A stretch of 64,000 nt of DNA from Tamaricihabitans halophyticus (GTDB lineage Bacteria > Actinomycetota > Actinomycetes > Mycobacteriales > Pseudonocardiaceae), in the NCBI RefSeq assembly GCF_004340875.1, contig NZ_SLXQ01000001.1, positions 992,001-1,056,000 of the forward strand, given 5' to 3'. Each line of letters opens with the position of its first letter. Positions within the stretch are counted from its first letter, which is position 1. The notes beneath the pieces were generated by a model that saw only the letters and a program-made list of their open reading frames with translations, had not been told where the DNA came from and made no database searches. The translations under genes were made by a program, and so were the position numbers. Below are positions 1 to 10,470 of this stretch, one piece after another.

Positions 1-1643
1 TGCATCACGCCGGGATGTTGCCGAAGTACCGCAGGCTCGTCGAACAGCTCGCCCAAGCCGGGCTACTGAAGATCATCTGCGGTACGGACACCCTCGGCGT
101 GGGCATCAACGTTCCGATTAGGACTGTCGTGTTCACCGGACTCACCAAGTACGACGGCACCAGGGTCCGTCATGTGCGCGCACGGGAGTTCCACCAGGTA
201 GCCGGCCGCGCGGGCCGCGCCGGGTTCGATACCGATGGCTACGTCGTAGTGCAGGCGCCAGATCACGTCATCGAGAACGCGAAGGCACTGGCCAAGGCTG
301 GCGACGATCCGAAGAAGAAACGCAAGATCGTCCGCAAGAAGGCCCCGGAAGGCTTCGTGAACTGGACGGAGTCCACCTTCGAACGGCTGATCGGCGCTGA
401 GCCGGAACCGCTCACGTCCAGTTTCACGGTCAGCAACGCGATGCTGCTGAACGTCATCGCCCGCCCTGGCAACGCCTTCACCGCGATGCGGCGACTACTC
501 GAGGAGAACCACGAACCACGCGACCGGCAGCGTAAACACATCCTGCGCGCGATCGCGATGTACCGGGCGCTGCGTGCCGCCGGCGTGGTTGAGCAGTTGC
601 CCGAACCGGACCCGGACGGCCGGATCATCCGGCTCACCGTGGACCTCCAGTTCGATTTCGCGCTGAACCAGCCGCTCGCGCCATTCGCGCTCGCCGCGAT
701 CGAGCTGCTGGACACGGCCGAACCGAACTACCCGCTGGACGTTGTGTCCATTGTGGAATCCGTAGTGGAGAACCCTCGGCAGATACTGGCCGCACAGCAG
801 GACAAGGCGCGTGGCGAGGCGATCGCGGCCATGAAGGCCGAGGGCATGGACTACGAAGAGCGGATGACGCTGATCGAGGATGTGACCTACCCGAAGCCAC
901 TCGACGAGCTGCTTGACGCGGCGTACGAAACCTACCGGCAGGGGCACCCGTGGGTGTCCGACTACCAGCCGGCGCCGAAGTCCGTGGTCCGCGATATGTA
1001 CGAACGCGCGATGAACTTCGTCGAGTTCGTCGGCTACTACGGCGTCGCTCGCTCCGAAGGCTTGGTACTGCGGTATCTCGCCGACGTGTACGACACCTTG
1101 CGGCACACCGTCCCAGTGGACGCCAAAACCACGGAGCTGCAGGACCTCATCGAATGGCTCGGTGAACTCGTCCGCCAGGTCGACTCCAGCCTGCTCGACG
1201 AATGGGAGGCGCTGCGGCACCCGGGCGAGGCGCAGCCGAGCACCCGGCCGGTGGAGCGCGGACCGGAACCGGTCACCCGCAACGAGCGAGCCTTCCGAGT
1301 GCTGGTGCGCAACGAACTGTTTCGCCGGGTGGAACTCGCGGCACGGCGGAACTACACCGTGCTCGGCGAGCTCTCCGGCGGCTGGACCTCGGCCGACTGG
1401 GAATCGGCGATCGAGCCGTACTTCGACCTGCACGACGAGATCGGTACCGGCCCGGACGCGCGCGGGCCGGCGTTGTTGATGATCGACAAGGACGAGCAGG
1501 TCTGGCGGGTGCGGCAGATCTTCGCCGACCCGCAAGGAGATCACGACTGGGGCATCAGCGCCGAGGTGGACCTCCCCGCCTCGGACGAGGCAGGTGAAGC
1601 CGTACTGCGGATCACCGACGTGGGCGAGCTACGGTCGTTCTGA
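1..1643 (+). CDS. DUF3516 Ski2-like DEAD/DEAH-box helicase, C-terminal part
   Basis: This is the C-terminal part of a superfamily 2 (Ski2/Mtr4-like) ATP-dependent RNA helicase. The frame is open to the window edge and reads HHAGMLPKY just before the first ATG at 15, so the true start and the Walker A/DEAD-box half lie upstream. Helicase motif V (GTDTLGVGINVP) and motif VI (QVAGRAGRAGF) are visible near the start. About 400 further residues follow and fit the DUF3516 C-terminal region of actinobacterial helicases. The stop overlaps the convergent TRAP permease gene by 15 nt. The family assignment is confident; the RNA substrate is unknown. Confidence 0.85.
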   Translation, partial: HHAGMLPKYRRLVEQLAQAGLLKIICGTDTLGVGINVPIRTVVFTGLTKYDGTRVRHVRAREFHQVAGRAGRAGFDTDGYVVVQAPDHVIENAKALAKAGDDPKKKRKIVRKKAPEGFVNWTESTFERLIGAEPEPLTSSFTVSNAMLLNVIARPGNAFTAMRRLLEENHEPRDRQRKHILRAIAMYRALRAAGVVEQLPEPDPDGRIIRLTVDLQFDFALNQPLAPFALAAIELLDTAEPNYPLDVVSIVESVVENPRQILAAQQDKARGEAIAAMKAEGMDYEERMTLIEDVTYPKPLDELLDAAYETYRQGHPWVSDYQPAPKSVVRDMYERAMNFVEFVGYYGVARSEGLVLRYLADVYDTLRHTVPVDAKTTELQDLIEWLGELVRQVDSSLLDEWEALRHPGEAQPSTRPVERGPEPVTRNERAFRVLVRNELFRRVELAARRNYTVLGELSGGWTSADWESAIEPYFDLHDEIGTGPDARGPALLMIDKDEQVWRVRQIFADPQGDHDWGISAEVDLPASDEAGEAVLRITDVGELRSF

Positions 1644-3593
1644 GCTAACCGGCTCCGGGTCCACGTCCTGGGCAACCGGTTCGGGCAGCGGCGGGGCGAG
1701 GCGGGTAACCGCCGCCACCACGATCCCCGCGGCGAGACCAAGCAAGCTACTGGTTGTCTCCGGCGCGAGCATGGCGAATCCGGCGAGACCGCCAAGCAGT
1801 CGAGCAACCCAGTGCATCCGGCGGCCAACACCAACCAGCCAGCCCTCGAAGGAGCAGGCCATCAGCCATACGCCGAGGATGGCCATCCCGAAGGCGAACA
1901 CGACCTCGCCGAACCCGCCCTGCCCGACAAGCACCGGATTGAGCGCGAAACAGAACGGGATGACGTACTTGACCATGCCGAACCGCATGGCCGTCAGGCT
2001 GGTCTGCATCGGTTTGGTGCCCGCGATACTCGCCGCGGCGAACGAGGCCAGCGCCACGGGCGGGGTGATGTAGGAGACCGTGGCCCAGTAGATCACGAAA
2101 AGGTGCGCGGCGATCGGGTTCACCCCGAGCTCAACCAGTGCTGGTGCCAGCACGATCGCCAGGAACACGTAGACCGCGGACACGGTCATCCCCATGCCAA
2201 GAACGAACGAGGTCACCGCCCCGGCGATCAACATCAGCACCAGGCTGCCGCCGACCACCGCGACCAGTTCCCTGGCGAGGGAAAGCGAAACACCGGACAT
2301 GGAAAGGCCGCCGACGATCAGGCCAACCCCGGCGATGATCCCGATGATCTCGGCGATCGTCTTGCCGGCGCCGAACACCAGATCCAGGAACCCGCGCAGG
2401 GTCAGCCGGTCGGCACGCTTCAGCACCGACACCAGCAGCAGGGCGGCAACGATGATGAACGGCGCCTGGGATTCGTTGCGGTACACGACAAGTAGTGCGA
2501 TCAGACCGAACAGCGCGAGCAGGTACGGCCAGCCGCCGCCAAGCACCGGGAGGAACCGGGGCAACTCGGCACGTGGCATACCGCGCAGTTTGGTGCTGCC
2601 CGCATGCGCATCGACCTGCAGGAAGATCCCCAGGAAATAGAGGAACGCCGGGATTGCCGCCGCCAGCGCGATCTCCGCGTACGGCACACCGACGAAGGAG
2701 ACCATCAGAAAGGCGGCCGCACCCATGATCGGCGGGGTGATCGTGCCACCGGAAGACGCCGTTGCCTCGATCCCGGCCGCGTACTTGCCAGGGAAACCAG
2801 CGCGCTTCATTGCCGGGATGGTCATCGGCCCCGTGGTGAGCACATTGGACACCGCGCTGCCGCTGAGCATCCCGAGCGTGCCGGAACTGAGCACGCTCAC
2901 CTTGGCTGGCCCGCCGCGCGAGCCGCCGAGCAGGGACTGGGCGAGCTGGTAGAAGAAGGTCGCGCCGCCGGTGTAGCGCAGCGCCGCGCCAAAGAGTAGG
3001 AACCCGATCAGGATGCTGCCAGCGGTCTGCAGCGGAAGGCCCAGGATGCTCACCGTGCCCATGGCGTGCATCTGCGCCGCGCTGTCCAGCTCGAACGCGA
3101 TCCCCTGCAGGAAGCCGATCGGGATGACCTCCGCGAACAGTGGGTAGATCGAGGACACCCCGGCGATCACGGTCACCGCCACACCAGCGCACCGGCGCAG
3201 CGCTTCGAGCACCAGCGCCCACAGCGCGAAACTGAACACCACGGCAAGCGGTGGCGAAGCGTAGTCCCAGCCGAAGTTGATGATCTTCTCGGTGTTATAT
3301 CCGAAGTAGACATTCACCACGATGGAAGCGAGGAACAGCAGTACGTCGTACCAGGGCACACCGCCGGTCGCGGACTTGCGCGCCGGGTAGATCAGGAAAA
3401 CCAGCGAGAGGAAGAAGGCGAGGACGAAGTACAGGAACTGGTGCCGCAGCATGGAAATCCCGAACGGTTGCCAGAAGAAAACCTGGCACACCGTGAGCGC
3501 CACCCCCAGCACGGTAAACGCGATGACCACTGTTCGCCAGAAGGTGTTACACCGCTCGTTGCGCACCATCGCTCCTCTCACCGGCTTAGACAT
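1629..3593 (-). CDS. TRAP transporter fused permease (DctQM type), 654 aa
   Basis: This is the integral membrane permease of a tripartite ATP-independent periplasmic transporter, which imports organic acids using an ion gradient. It is very hydrophobic and about 650 aa long, the size expected when the 4-TM and 12-TM subunits are fused, as in TAXI-type systems. Motifs such as SGSAVSNVLTTGPMTIPAMK and ASSGGTITPPIMGAAAF are typical of the large TRAP subunit. It lies 15 nt downstream of the binding-protein gene, so the two form an operon. A second start at 3569 has a nearer ribosome site (GAGGAG) and may be the real one. The substrate cannot be read from the sequence. Confidence 0.9.
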   Translation of the reverse strand: MSKPVRGAMVRNERCNTFWRTVVIAFTVLGVALTVCQVFFWQPFGISMLRHQFLYFVLAFFLSLVFLIYPARKSATGGVPWYDVLLFLASIVVNVYFGYNTEKIINFGWDYASPPLAVVFSFALWALVLEALRRCAGVAVTVIAGVSSIYPLFAEVIPIGFLQGIAFELDSAAQMHAMGTVSILGLPLQTAGSILIGFLLFGAALRYTGGATFFYQLAQSLLGGSRGGPAKVSVLSSGTLGMLSGSAVSNVLTTGPMTIPAMKRAGFPGKYAAGIEATASSGGTITPPIMGAAAFLMVSFVGVPYAEIALAAAIPAFLYFLGIFLQVDAHAGSTKLRGMPRAELPRFLPVLGGGWPYLLALFGLIALLVVYRNESQAPFIIVAALLLVSVLKRADRLTLRGFLDLVFGAGKTIAEIIGIIAGVGLIVGGLSMSGVSLSLARELVAVVGGSLVLMLIAGAVTSFVLGMGMTVSAVYVFLAIVLAPALVELGVNPIAAHLFVIYWATVSYITPPVALASFAAASIAGTKPMQTSLTAMRFGMVKYVIPFCFALNPVLVGQGGFGEVVFAFGMAILGVWLMACSFEGWLVGVGRRMHWVARLLGGLAGFAMLAPETTSSLLGLAAGIVVAAVTRLAPPLPEPVAQDVDPEPVSSERP

Positions 3594-3608
3594 CCGTGCT
3601 GGAACCCG

Positions 3609-4730
3609 CTAGTTCGCTGGCAGGTTGCGCTCCTTCCACTTCGGCCACTCGCGGGCGATATCCGCCGGTTCGGTTTGCGCGATGAACCGTTGCCAACCCG
3701 CACGCAGCTGCTCACCCCGCTCGGTGAGTTCCCGGTTGCGCTCTTCGGCTTCGGCCGTCCATTCGCCACGCTCGCGCAGGAACCGGACAAGCGCGGGATG
3801 GAACGGCACGGTCTTCGGCGCCTTCTGGATCCGTTCGAACGACCAGTCCTCGGTCGTCGCGGTCGCATCCCGGTAGCTGCGGTAGTTTCGGTGGATCGCA
3901 TTGATCGTTTCGGCGACCATCCGCTGATCGGCGTCCGCATAAGTCACCACCGGCACGGTGTAGACCATCCCCCAGTCGGTCTCGCCGTCTTGCTGGCCGG
4001 GCGCCCCGGAGAACTCGTCGATCTCCACCGAAGGCGCGATCCGCTGCACCTCGTCGATCCGCTCGGGCGACCGGTCGTCCATGCTCAACCAGCGCACCGC
4101 GAAGGCGCTTTCCAGCTCGTACAGCGAGGATCCGTAGACCTGCTGGAAGAGCACGTCGAGCTGACCAGCTTGCAGCGCGGCGGCCTGATCGCCGTAGCCG
4201 ATGTCTACCGGATTCACATCCGCCCAGGTGAGCCCGCCGTAGGCAAGGTAAGCGGTGAGCTTGCCGTTCACCGAAGGGTTCGCGGTGATCCGCGGAAAAT
4301 TCTTGCCGCGCAGGTCCGCGAAGCTGTCGATACCGGAGTCGTCCCGGACGAGCAGGCCGTGCGGCGCTACCGGTGTCCAGACCACCTGAACATCCTGCGG
4401 ACCCCAGTCCTCGCTGGCGAACTCGTGTTCGGCCTCGAAGGCGAACATGTACTCGTCGCCGGTGCGGGCCATATGTGCCTTGTCCTCGCGTAGCGGGATC
4501 ATCCGGCCGATGGCGGTGTCGGAGGTGACGATGCGGATGTTCGCCCCGTCATTGGACGTTACGGCGTTGGCCACGCTCGCGAGATCCGCGTAGGTGGAAG
4601 TGCCGGTGCCGTAGGTCGTCCACACGACGATGTTCGGCAATCCTGCTACGGCGCTTTGGCTGGTGCCGCAAGCGGTCAGCGCGACGGTCGCGGCTAGGGC
4701 GATACTGGCCAGGGCAGTCCGGTGTCTCAT
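3609..4730 (-). CDS. TAXI family TRAP transporter solute-binding lipoprotein
   Basis: This is the extracellular substrate-binding subunit of the TRAP transporter. The N-terminus is a lipoprotein signal with lipobox LTAC (Cys21), so the mature protein should be tethered to the outer face of the membrane. At 373 aa it is slightly longer than typical TAXI proteins. The body holds features of the family such as an early GTGTSTYADLASVANAV segment and NPSVNGKLTAYLAYGG. It is the first gene of a two-gene operon with the fused permease. The ligand is unknown; TAXI relatives with known ligands bind small dicarboxylates or amino acids. Confidence 0.88.
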   Translation of the reverse strand: MRHRTALASIALAATVALTACGTSQSAVAGLPNIVVWTTYGTGTSTYADLASVANAVTSNDGANIRIVTSDTAIGRMIPLREDKAHMARTGDEYMFAFEAEHEFASEDWGPQDVQVVWTPVAPHGLLVRDDSGIDSFADLRGKNFPRITANPSVNGKLTAYLAYGGLTWADVNPVDIGYGDQAAALQAGQLDVLFQQVYGSSLYELESAFAVRWLSMDDRSPERIDEVQRIAPSVEIDEFSGAPGQQDGETDWGMVYTVPVVTYADADQRMVAETINAIHRNYRSYRDATATTEDWSFERIQKAPKTVPFHPALVRFLRERGEWTAEAEERNRELTERGEQLRAGWQRFIAQTEPADIAREWPKWKERNLPAN

Positions 4731-4823
4731 CGTGCTCCCTCGGCAGCCATTGCTGAGTGAAACGAGCTCGCGGTCCAGTCGTGTCCTGGATCACTCTGCC
4801 GGGTGAACTACCATTAATCCAAT

Positions 4824-4855
4824 ACATAACCGTGCGCTCATTATGTGCCGCACGG
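4824..4855. promoter_or_regulatory. Interleaved inverted repeats upstream of the TRAP operon
   Basis: Two perfect inverted repeats interlock here: ACATAA (4824-4829) with TTATGT (4841-4846), and CCGTGCG (4830-4836) with CGCACGG (4849-4855). In RNA this order could form an H-type pseudoknot; in DNA it could be overlapping operator sites. It lies about 95 nt upstream of the TRAP binding-protein start, in a 172-nt gap that otherwise shows only the repeat at 4888. Function is inferred from position only. Confidence 0.4.
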
Positions 4856-4887
4856 ATATCAATCGCGTACCTGCGTACTCGCTGTAA

Positions 4888-4909
4888 CCGCGTTCTTTAA
4901 GCTTAGCGG
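4888..4909. repeat. Palindromic 3'-end repeat, type A (locus 1)
   Basis: A 22-nt imperfect palindrome starting CCGCGTTCTTTAAG and ending CTTAGCGG. It is one of seven type A copies in the window. It supplies the TAA stop (4905-4903) of the aftB-like gene on the minus strand. Confidence 0.75.
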
Positions 4910-6489
4910 GGTTGCGCGGGTTCGAGCCGGAAGTGCCCGACGCCCTTGTTCGCGGAGTTCACTTCCCAGGTATCCGGGCCAGATCCCGGTCCCTCTTCGT
5001 ACACCAGCTCGTAGTCGACCGGGCGTGGCTGCACCGAACGGTCCAGCCACAGGTAGTTGAACCGCCAGACGGCCTTACCGATCGCGTTCGACTCGTCGAT
5101 CCGCTCGTCCACCCGGTCAATCGCCTGCCCACGGTCGGAGAACACGTCGACGATCGAGCATTCACAGAAGTACGCGAGTGTGCCGATCTCACCAGGGCTG
5201 GCCACCGTCGCCCCGGCCAACCGCTGGCCAAGTTCCTCGCCGACGCGCGCGTAATCCTGCGCGCTCGCCCAGTTTCCGAAGATCACCGGCGACTCCCACG
5301 GCACGCCGTGGCGCATATCGTTGGCCAGGTTTCCCAGCCCGAGCAGTGCGACCAGACCGAGCGCGCCGAGCGGCGCGGCAATCCGCAGCCGCTCCTGCTC
5401 CCGCGCCCGTGCGAGCCACCAGCCGGCCAACACCGCGAGAGCGCTGGAGAGCGCGACCATCGGCGGCACGTAGTACCAGTGGTACGGACCAACGCCCATC
5501 ACCGTGTAGACGCCGTAGTAGGCCAGCCCGCCGAGGCCCAGCGCGAGCACCGGCCCCAGCGCGGGCGGCCGATTCGTCCAGCGCACCCCAAAGCGCACCA
5601 GCAGCCAGGCAAGCAGCGCCAGCACGCCGAACACCATCGGCAGGAAGGCGAACCCGACATCCCGCATCTTCCCGATGAAGTACATGATCGGGCCGGTCAG
5701 GTAGGTCCAGATACCGAACAGCCCGCCCTGCGACTGCTTGATCACCAGCGTGTCCGGCACCGCGGAACCGAGGTAGAACCAACTGAACAGGTACCAGGGC
5801 GCGCTGACCAGAACCGCGCTGAGCGCCGCGATATGCAGCTTGCGCCGGATCGCCTGGGTACACAGCGCCAGCAGCACCACGAAGATCACCAGGTCCAGCC
5901 TGATCAACAGCGCCAGCCCGGCGACAACCCCGAAGGCGACCGGGCGCGACTCCAGTACGAAGGCCACCATCAGCACCAGCACCGCCGGCACCAGCAGCAC
6001 TTCCAGTCCGACCGCGGAAAGCACGAACGGGTTGGCCAGCACGAGCAGCAGCCCGACCGCGGCGGTGGCGATACCGACCCAGCCGGTCAACCGGAGCGCG
6101 CGCACCAACCGCGCCCAACCCCAGGCCTGCGCCATGGTCACCAGCACGGTAAGCACGCCGAGCCCGAAGACCGGGCTGACCTCACCGAACCAGGTCGTCA
6201 CCCAGGCAAGCGCGCCAAGCAACAGGACGTTCAGCGGGGACGTCGCGGAGTTGCTGATCTGCTGTGGGATCAGCCCCCAATGTCCATCGGTCGCGAGATT
6301 CTTGGCGTACGCCAAGGTGATGTAGGCGTCGTCCGTCAGGCTGTCCTTGACGAGCAGGAAGACCAGCGCGGCGAATACCCCCGCCACCGCGACGAGGCCG
6401 AGGGTGCTCGACTGAGCCGACCAGCCGGACCGCGCCGCTGGCGGGTCCTCGGATGTGGTCTGCTCCGGTTCCATGGTCTGCGAGCTCAT
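4903..6489 (-). CDS. aftB: AftB-like arabinofuranosyltransferase (GT-C)
   Basis: Predicted polytopic GT-C glycosyltransferase that would use decaprenyl-phosphoryl-arabinose to cap arabinan chains with a terminal beta-1,2-arabinofuranose. The 528-aa protein has many membrane segments. An early acidic motif, DDAYITLAYAKNLA, lies in the first extracytoplasmic loop where GT-C enzymes keep their catalytic Asp, followed by SNSATSPLNVLLLG. Its place directly after ubiA matches Rv3805c (aftB) of Mycobacterium tuberculosis. The protein is shorter than mycobacterial AftB. Its stop codon is contributed by a palindromic repeat. The assignment rests on motif and gene order. Confidence 0.78.
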   Translation of the reverse strand: MSSQTMEPEQTTSEDPPAARSGWSAQSSTLGLVAVAGVFAALVFLLVKDSLTDDAYITLAYAKNLATDGHWGLIPQQISNSATSPLNVLLLGALAWVTTWFGEVSPVFGLGVLTVLVTMAQAWGWARLVRALRLTGWVGIATAAVGLLLVLANPFVLSAVGLEVLLVPAVLVLMVAFVLESRPVAFGVVAGLALLIRLDLVIFVVLLALCTQAIRRKLHIAALSAVLVSAPWYLFSWFYLGSAVPDTLVIKQSQGGLFGIWTYLTGPIMYFIGKMRDVGFAFLPMVFGVLALLAWLLVRFGVRWTNRPPALGPVLALGLGGLAYYGVYTVMGVGPYHWYYVPPMVALSSALAVLAGWWLARAREQERLRIAAPLGALGLVALLGLGNLANDMRHGVPWESPVIFGNWASAQDYARVGEELGQRLAGATVASPGEIGTLAYFCECSIVDVFSDRGQAIDRVDERIDESNAIGKAVWRFNYLWLDRSVQPRPVDYELVYEEGPGSGPDTWEVNSANKGVGHFRLEPAQPR

Positions 6490-6516
6490 CGCGTTCGTTT
6501 GGCCTGTTCTGCCTAG

Positions 6517-7627
6517 CTACAGATAGATGGACATCGCCAGGGTGATCAGCCAGGTAAGCCCCAACACTTGAAGCACCCGGTCGCGCAGCGCGATCTCCTC
6601 GGGTTCACCGGCGTTCCCGCCGTCCACATCGACCGCGTAGCGCAGTACCGCGACGACGAACGGCACGATCGAGACCATTGCCCAGGTTGCCCCGCCTGCC
6701 TGGTTCTCCACCAGCGCGGTGCTGGTGTCGAAGGCCCACAGCGAGTAGGACATGATCAGCGCGGCTGCCGCGGTCGCCCAGACGAACCGCAGATAGCTCG
6801 AGGTGTACTTGCGCAGTGAGGAGCGGATGTTCGCGCCGGTCCGCTCGTAGAGCACCAGCTCCGCGTAGCGCTTACCCGCGACCATGAACAGCGAGCCGAA
6901 GGTCATCACCAGGTAGAACCACTGGGAAAGGAAGATGCCCGCGGCGACACCCCCGGCAAGCGCGCGCATCAGGAAGCCCGAGGCGACGATGCACAGATCG
7001 ATCACCGGCTGGTGCTTCAGGCCGAAGCAGTAGCCGAGCTGCACCAGGGCGTAGGCCACCACGACAAGCAGCAGCGGCCAACCGGCGAGCAGCGCGACCG
7101 CGCCGGAAGCCAGGAAGAAGAACACCGAAGCCGCGTAGGCCAACGGCACCGGCACGATACCGGCGGCGATCGGCCGCCGGTGTTTCGTCGGATGCGCCCG
7201 GTCCGCTTCCACGTCCACCGCGTCGTTCACCAGGTAGACCGCGGAAGCGACCAGCGAGAAAGCGATGAACGCGATCAGCGTGTCCACCAGCACGGGAACA
7301 TCGCTGAGCCGGCCGGCGGCCACCGGCGCGGCCAGCACGAGGACGTTTTTCACCCACTGCTTCGGGCGCGCTGCCTTGATCAGCCCGGTGACCACATTGC
7401 CGCCGGCTGGGGGCGTGGCTGGCTGGGCTGGCACCGCCGGAGTAGCCGGCTGCGCCGGACCGGCCGACTCGGCGTCCTGCTCGCCCTCCGGCTCCGCCGC
7501 GACGACCGCGCCTTCGGTCGCTGCCGTGTTCGCCGAGTCACCAGCAGCATCGGCGGCGGTCGCTTCATCCGCCGCTGCCGCGCCGACTGGGCCGTCCTCG
7601 GTCTCGTCGATCGTCTGCTCGCTGCGC

Positions 7628-7635
<8 letters not shown>
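6517..7635 (-). CDS. ubiA: Decaprenyl-phosphate phosphoribosyltransferase (UbiA family)
   Basis: Membrane prenyltransferase that transfers 5-phosphoribose from PRPP to decaprenyl phosphate, the first step toward decaprenyl-phosphoryl-arabinose. UbiA-family signature NDAVDVEADRAHPTKHRRPI is present (NDxxDxxxD). The GTG start at 7635 overlaps the PAP2 stop by 8 nt and follows an AAGGGCAAGG stretch. The first 75-80 residues are an acidic Ala/Pro/Glu-rich tail before the conserved RPKQWVKN segment; this extension looks disordered and is longer than usual. Gene order glf-PAP2-ubiA-aftB supports the call. Confidence 0.9.
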
Positions 7636-9482
<1,847 letters not shown>

Positions 9483-9538
9483 TTAAGGATATTCGGCGCG
9501 ATCTGCCCCATGCCCACCGCATCGCGTGGATTTCCGGC

Positions 9539-10192
9539 TCAGCCGTTCGACTGACGCAACGTGCCGGCGAGCTTCTTGTCCAGCGCGACCCGAACCAGCG
9601 CGGCGGCAAACCGGGCAAGATCCTCGCCGGGCACCAGAGGCGCCAGCGTCGCGGCGTCGGTGGGCAGGCCGAGCAAGCGCGCCCCGTCCAGCGCCTTGAC
9701 GTCCAGGTATGGGCGCAACTCCGGCCAGATCGACTGGACCTCACGGCAGAAGATGTCCGCGCCGACCGGACCGATCCGCGGAAAGGCGCGCAGCAACTCG
9801 CGAACTCGTGCCGGCTCGCCGGCCGCGCGTGCGCGTAACCGCCGTGGATCCCCGCCGTAGTCATCGAGCAACAGTTGCGCGCCGCGCCCCAACGCCGTCG
9901 CGGTGCTCTCGTCGTAGCGCACATAATGCGCCCTGCCCAGCGCGGCTACTCGCTCCTGCCAGCTTGCCGCCCGCATTTTCCTGGCCGTACCCAACCCTGA
10001 TCGCACCAGCTCATGCGTCGCGGCAACCGCGATGGACGCCTTGATCCGGGTCGAAAGCAACAGGCTTAGCACCATGGTCTGGTACAGCGGTGCCGGCTTG
10101 TCGGTCAGCTCGATACCCGCCTCGGCCGCGTAGCTTCGCCCCGCGGTCGCCAGTAGGTCCCGCACCAGGGTGGACTGGTCGGCATTGGCCAT
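9539..10192 (-). CDS. Helix-hairpin-helix DNA glycosylase/endonuclease III-like protein
   Basis: A 217-aa protein of the HhH-GPD type. It contains a helix-hairpin-helix segment (FPRIGPVGADIFCREVQ) followed by LDVKAL, which aligns with the region of the catalytic Asp of endonuclease III. The catalytic Lys expected in the hairpin (GRKTA in EndoIII) is missing, and there is no C-terminal four-cysteine iron-sulfur cluster. It may therefore be a monofunctional glycosylase or a divergent nuclease. The ATG at 10192 (MANADQS) is preferred over the upstream in-frame ATG at 10228 because the extra residues do not look like family sequence. Confidence 0.7.
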   Translation of the reverse strand: MANADQSTLVRDLLATAGRSYAAEAGIELTDKPAPLYQTMVLSLLLSTRIKASIAVAATHELVRSGLGTARKMRAASWQERVAALGRAHYVRYDESTATALGRGAQLLLDDYGGDPRRLRARAAGEPARVRELLRAFPRIGPVGADIFCREVQSIWPELRPYLDVKALDGARLLGLPTDAATLAPLVPGEDLARFAAALVRVALDKKLAGTLRQSNG

Positions 10193-10235
10193 ACCCCGGT
10201 TGTACCCGCACATGAACGGTGTCAACACAGAAAAG

Positions 10236-10278
10236 GCCCTCGCATCTGCCGACTGCCCCGGTCGACCGATGCGAGGGC
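10236..10278 (-). terminator. Hairpin followed by a T-run, intrinsic terminator or attenuator
   Basis: A perfect 11-bp inverted repeat (GCCCTCGCATC at 10236-10246, GATGCGAGGGC at 10268-10278) with a 21-nt loop. Read on the minus strand, the stem is followed by CTTTTCTG, as in a Rho-independent terminator. It would end transcripts from the oxidoreductase gene at 10471, or attenuate a transcript entering the HhH gene that begins 44 nt further on. Confidence 0.6.
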
Positions 10279-10322
10279 AACCCCCTCATACCCCCAATTA
10301 CCCCTAACCCCCGGTACCCCTG
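10279..10322 (-). other. G-quadruplex-type tract
   Basis: On the minus strand this stretch has five runs of four or five G separated by 3-5 nt (GGGG-TACC-GGGGG-TTA-GGGG-TAATT-GGGGG and one more). That meets the usual pattern for an intramolecular G-quadruplex. It abuts the terminator-like hairpin and would be in the leader of the HhH gene if transcribed from the right. Folding and function are inferred. Confidence 0.5.
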
Positions 10323-10350
10323 TGGACATCCCAGTGTGGATATCCCAGTG
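10323..10350. repeat. Tandem 14-bp repeat
   Basis: Two head-to-tail copies of TGGACATCCCAGTG and TGGATATCCCAGTG differ at one base. They lie next to the G-rich tract, between the oxidoreductase and HhH genes. The element could be a regulator-binding site; nothing else in the 278-nt gap explains it. Confidence 0.5.
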
Positions 10351-10470
10351 CGCGGATCCCCGATATCCCCGCCGCCGCGCACATAGGTGTTGACGCGAAG
10401 GGACCACTACCGGTTCCACCGAAAACTGATGTCACCCAGATGGAGCAACCGATTGCTCGGTGACCTGCGC

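Noticed and set aside
4912-6516. Long open frames antisense to known genes, for example over aftB, over 47131-48960 and over 51574-53133
   Set aside because: They run opposite well-supported enzymes, are rich in Arg, Pro, Gln and His, and lack domains or ribosome sites; they are a by-product of high GC content.
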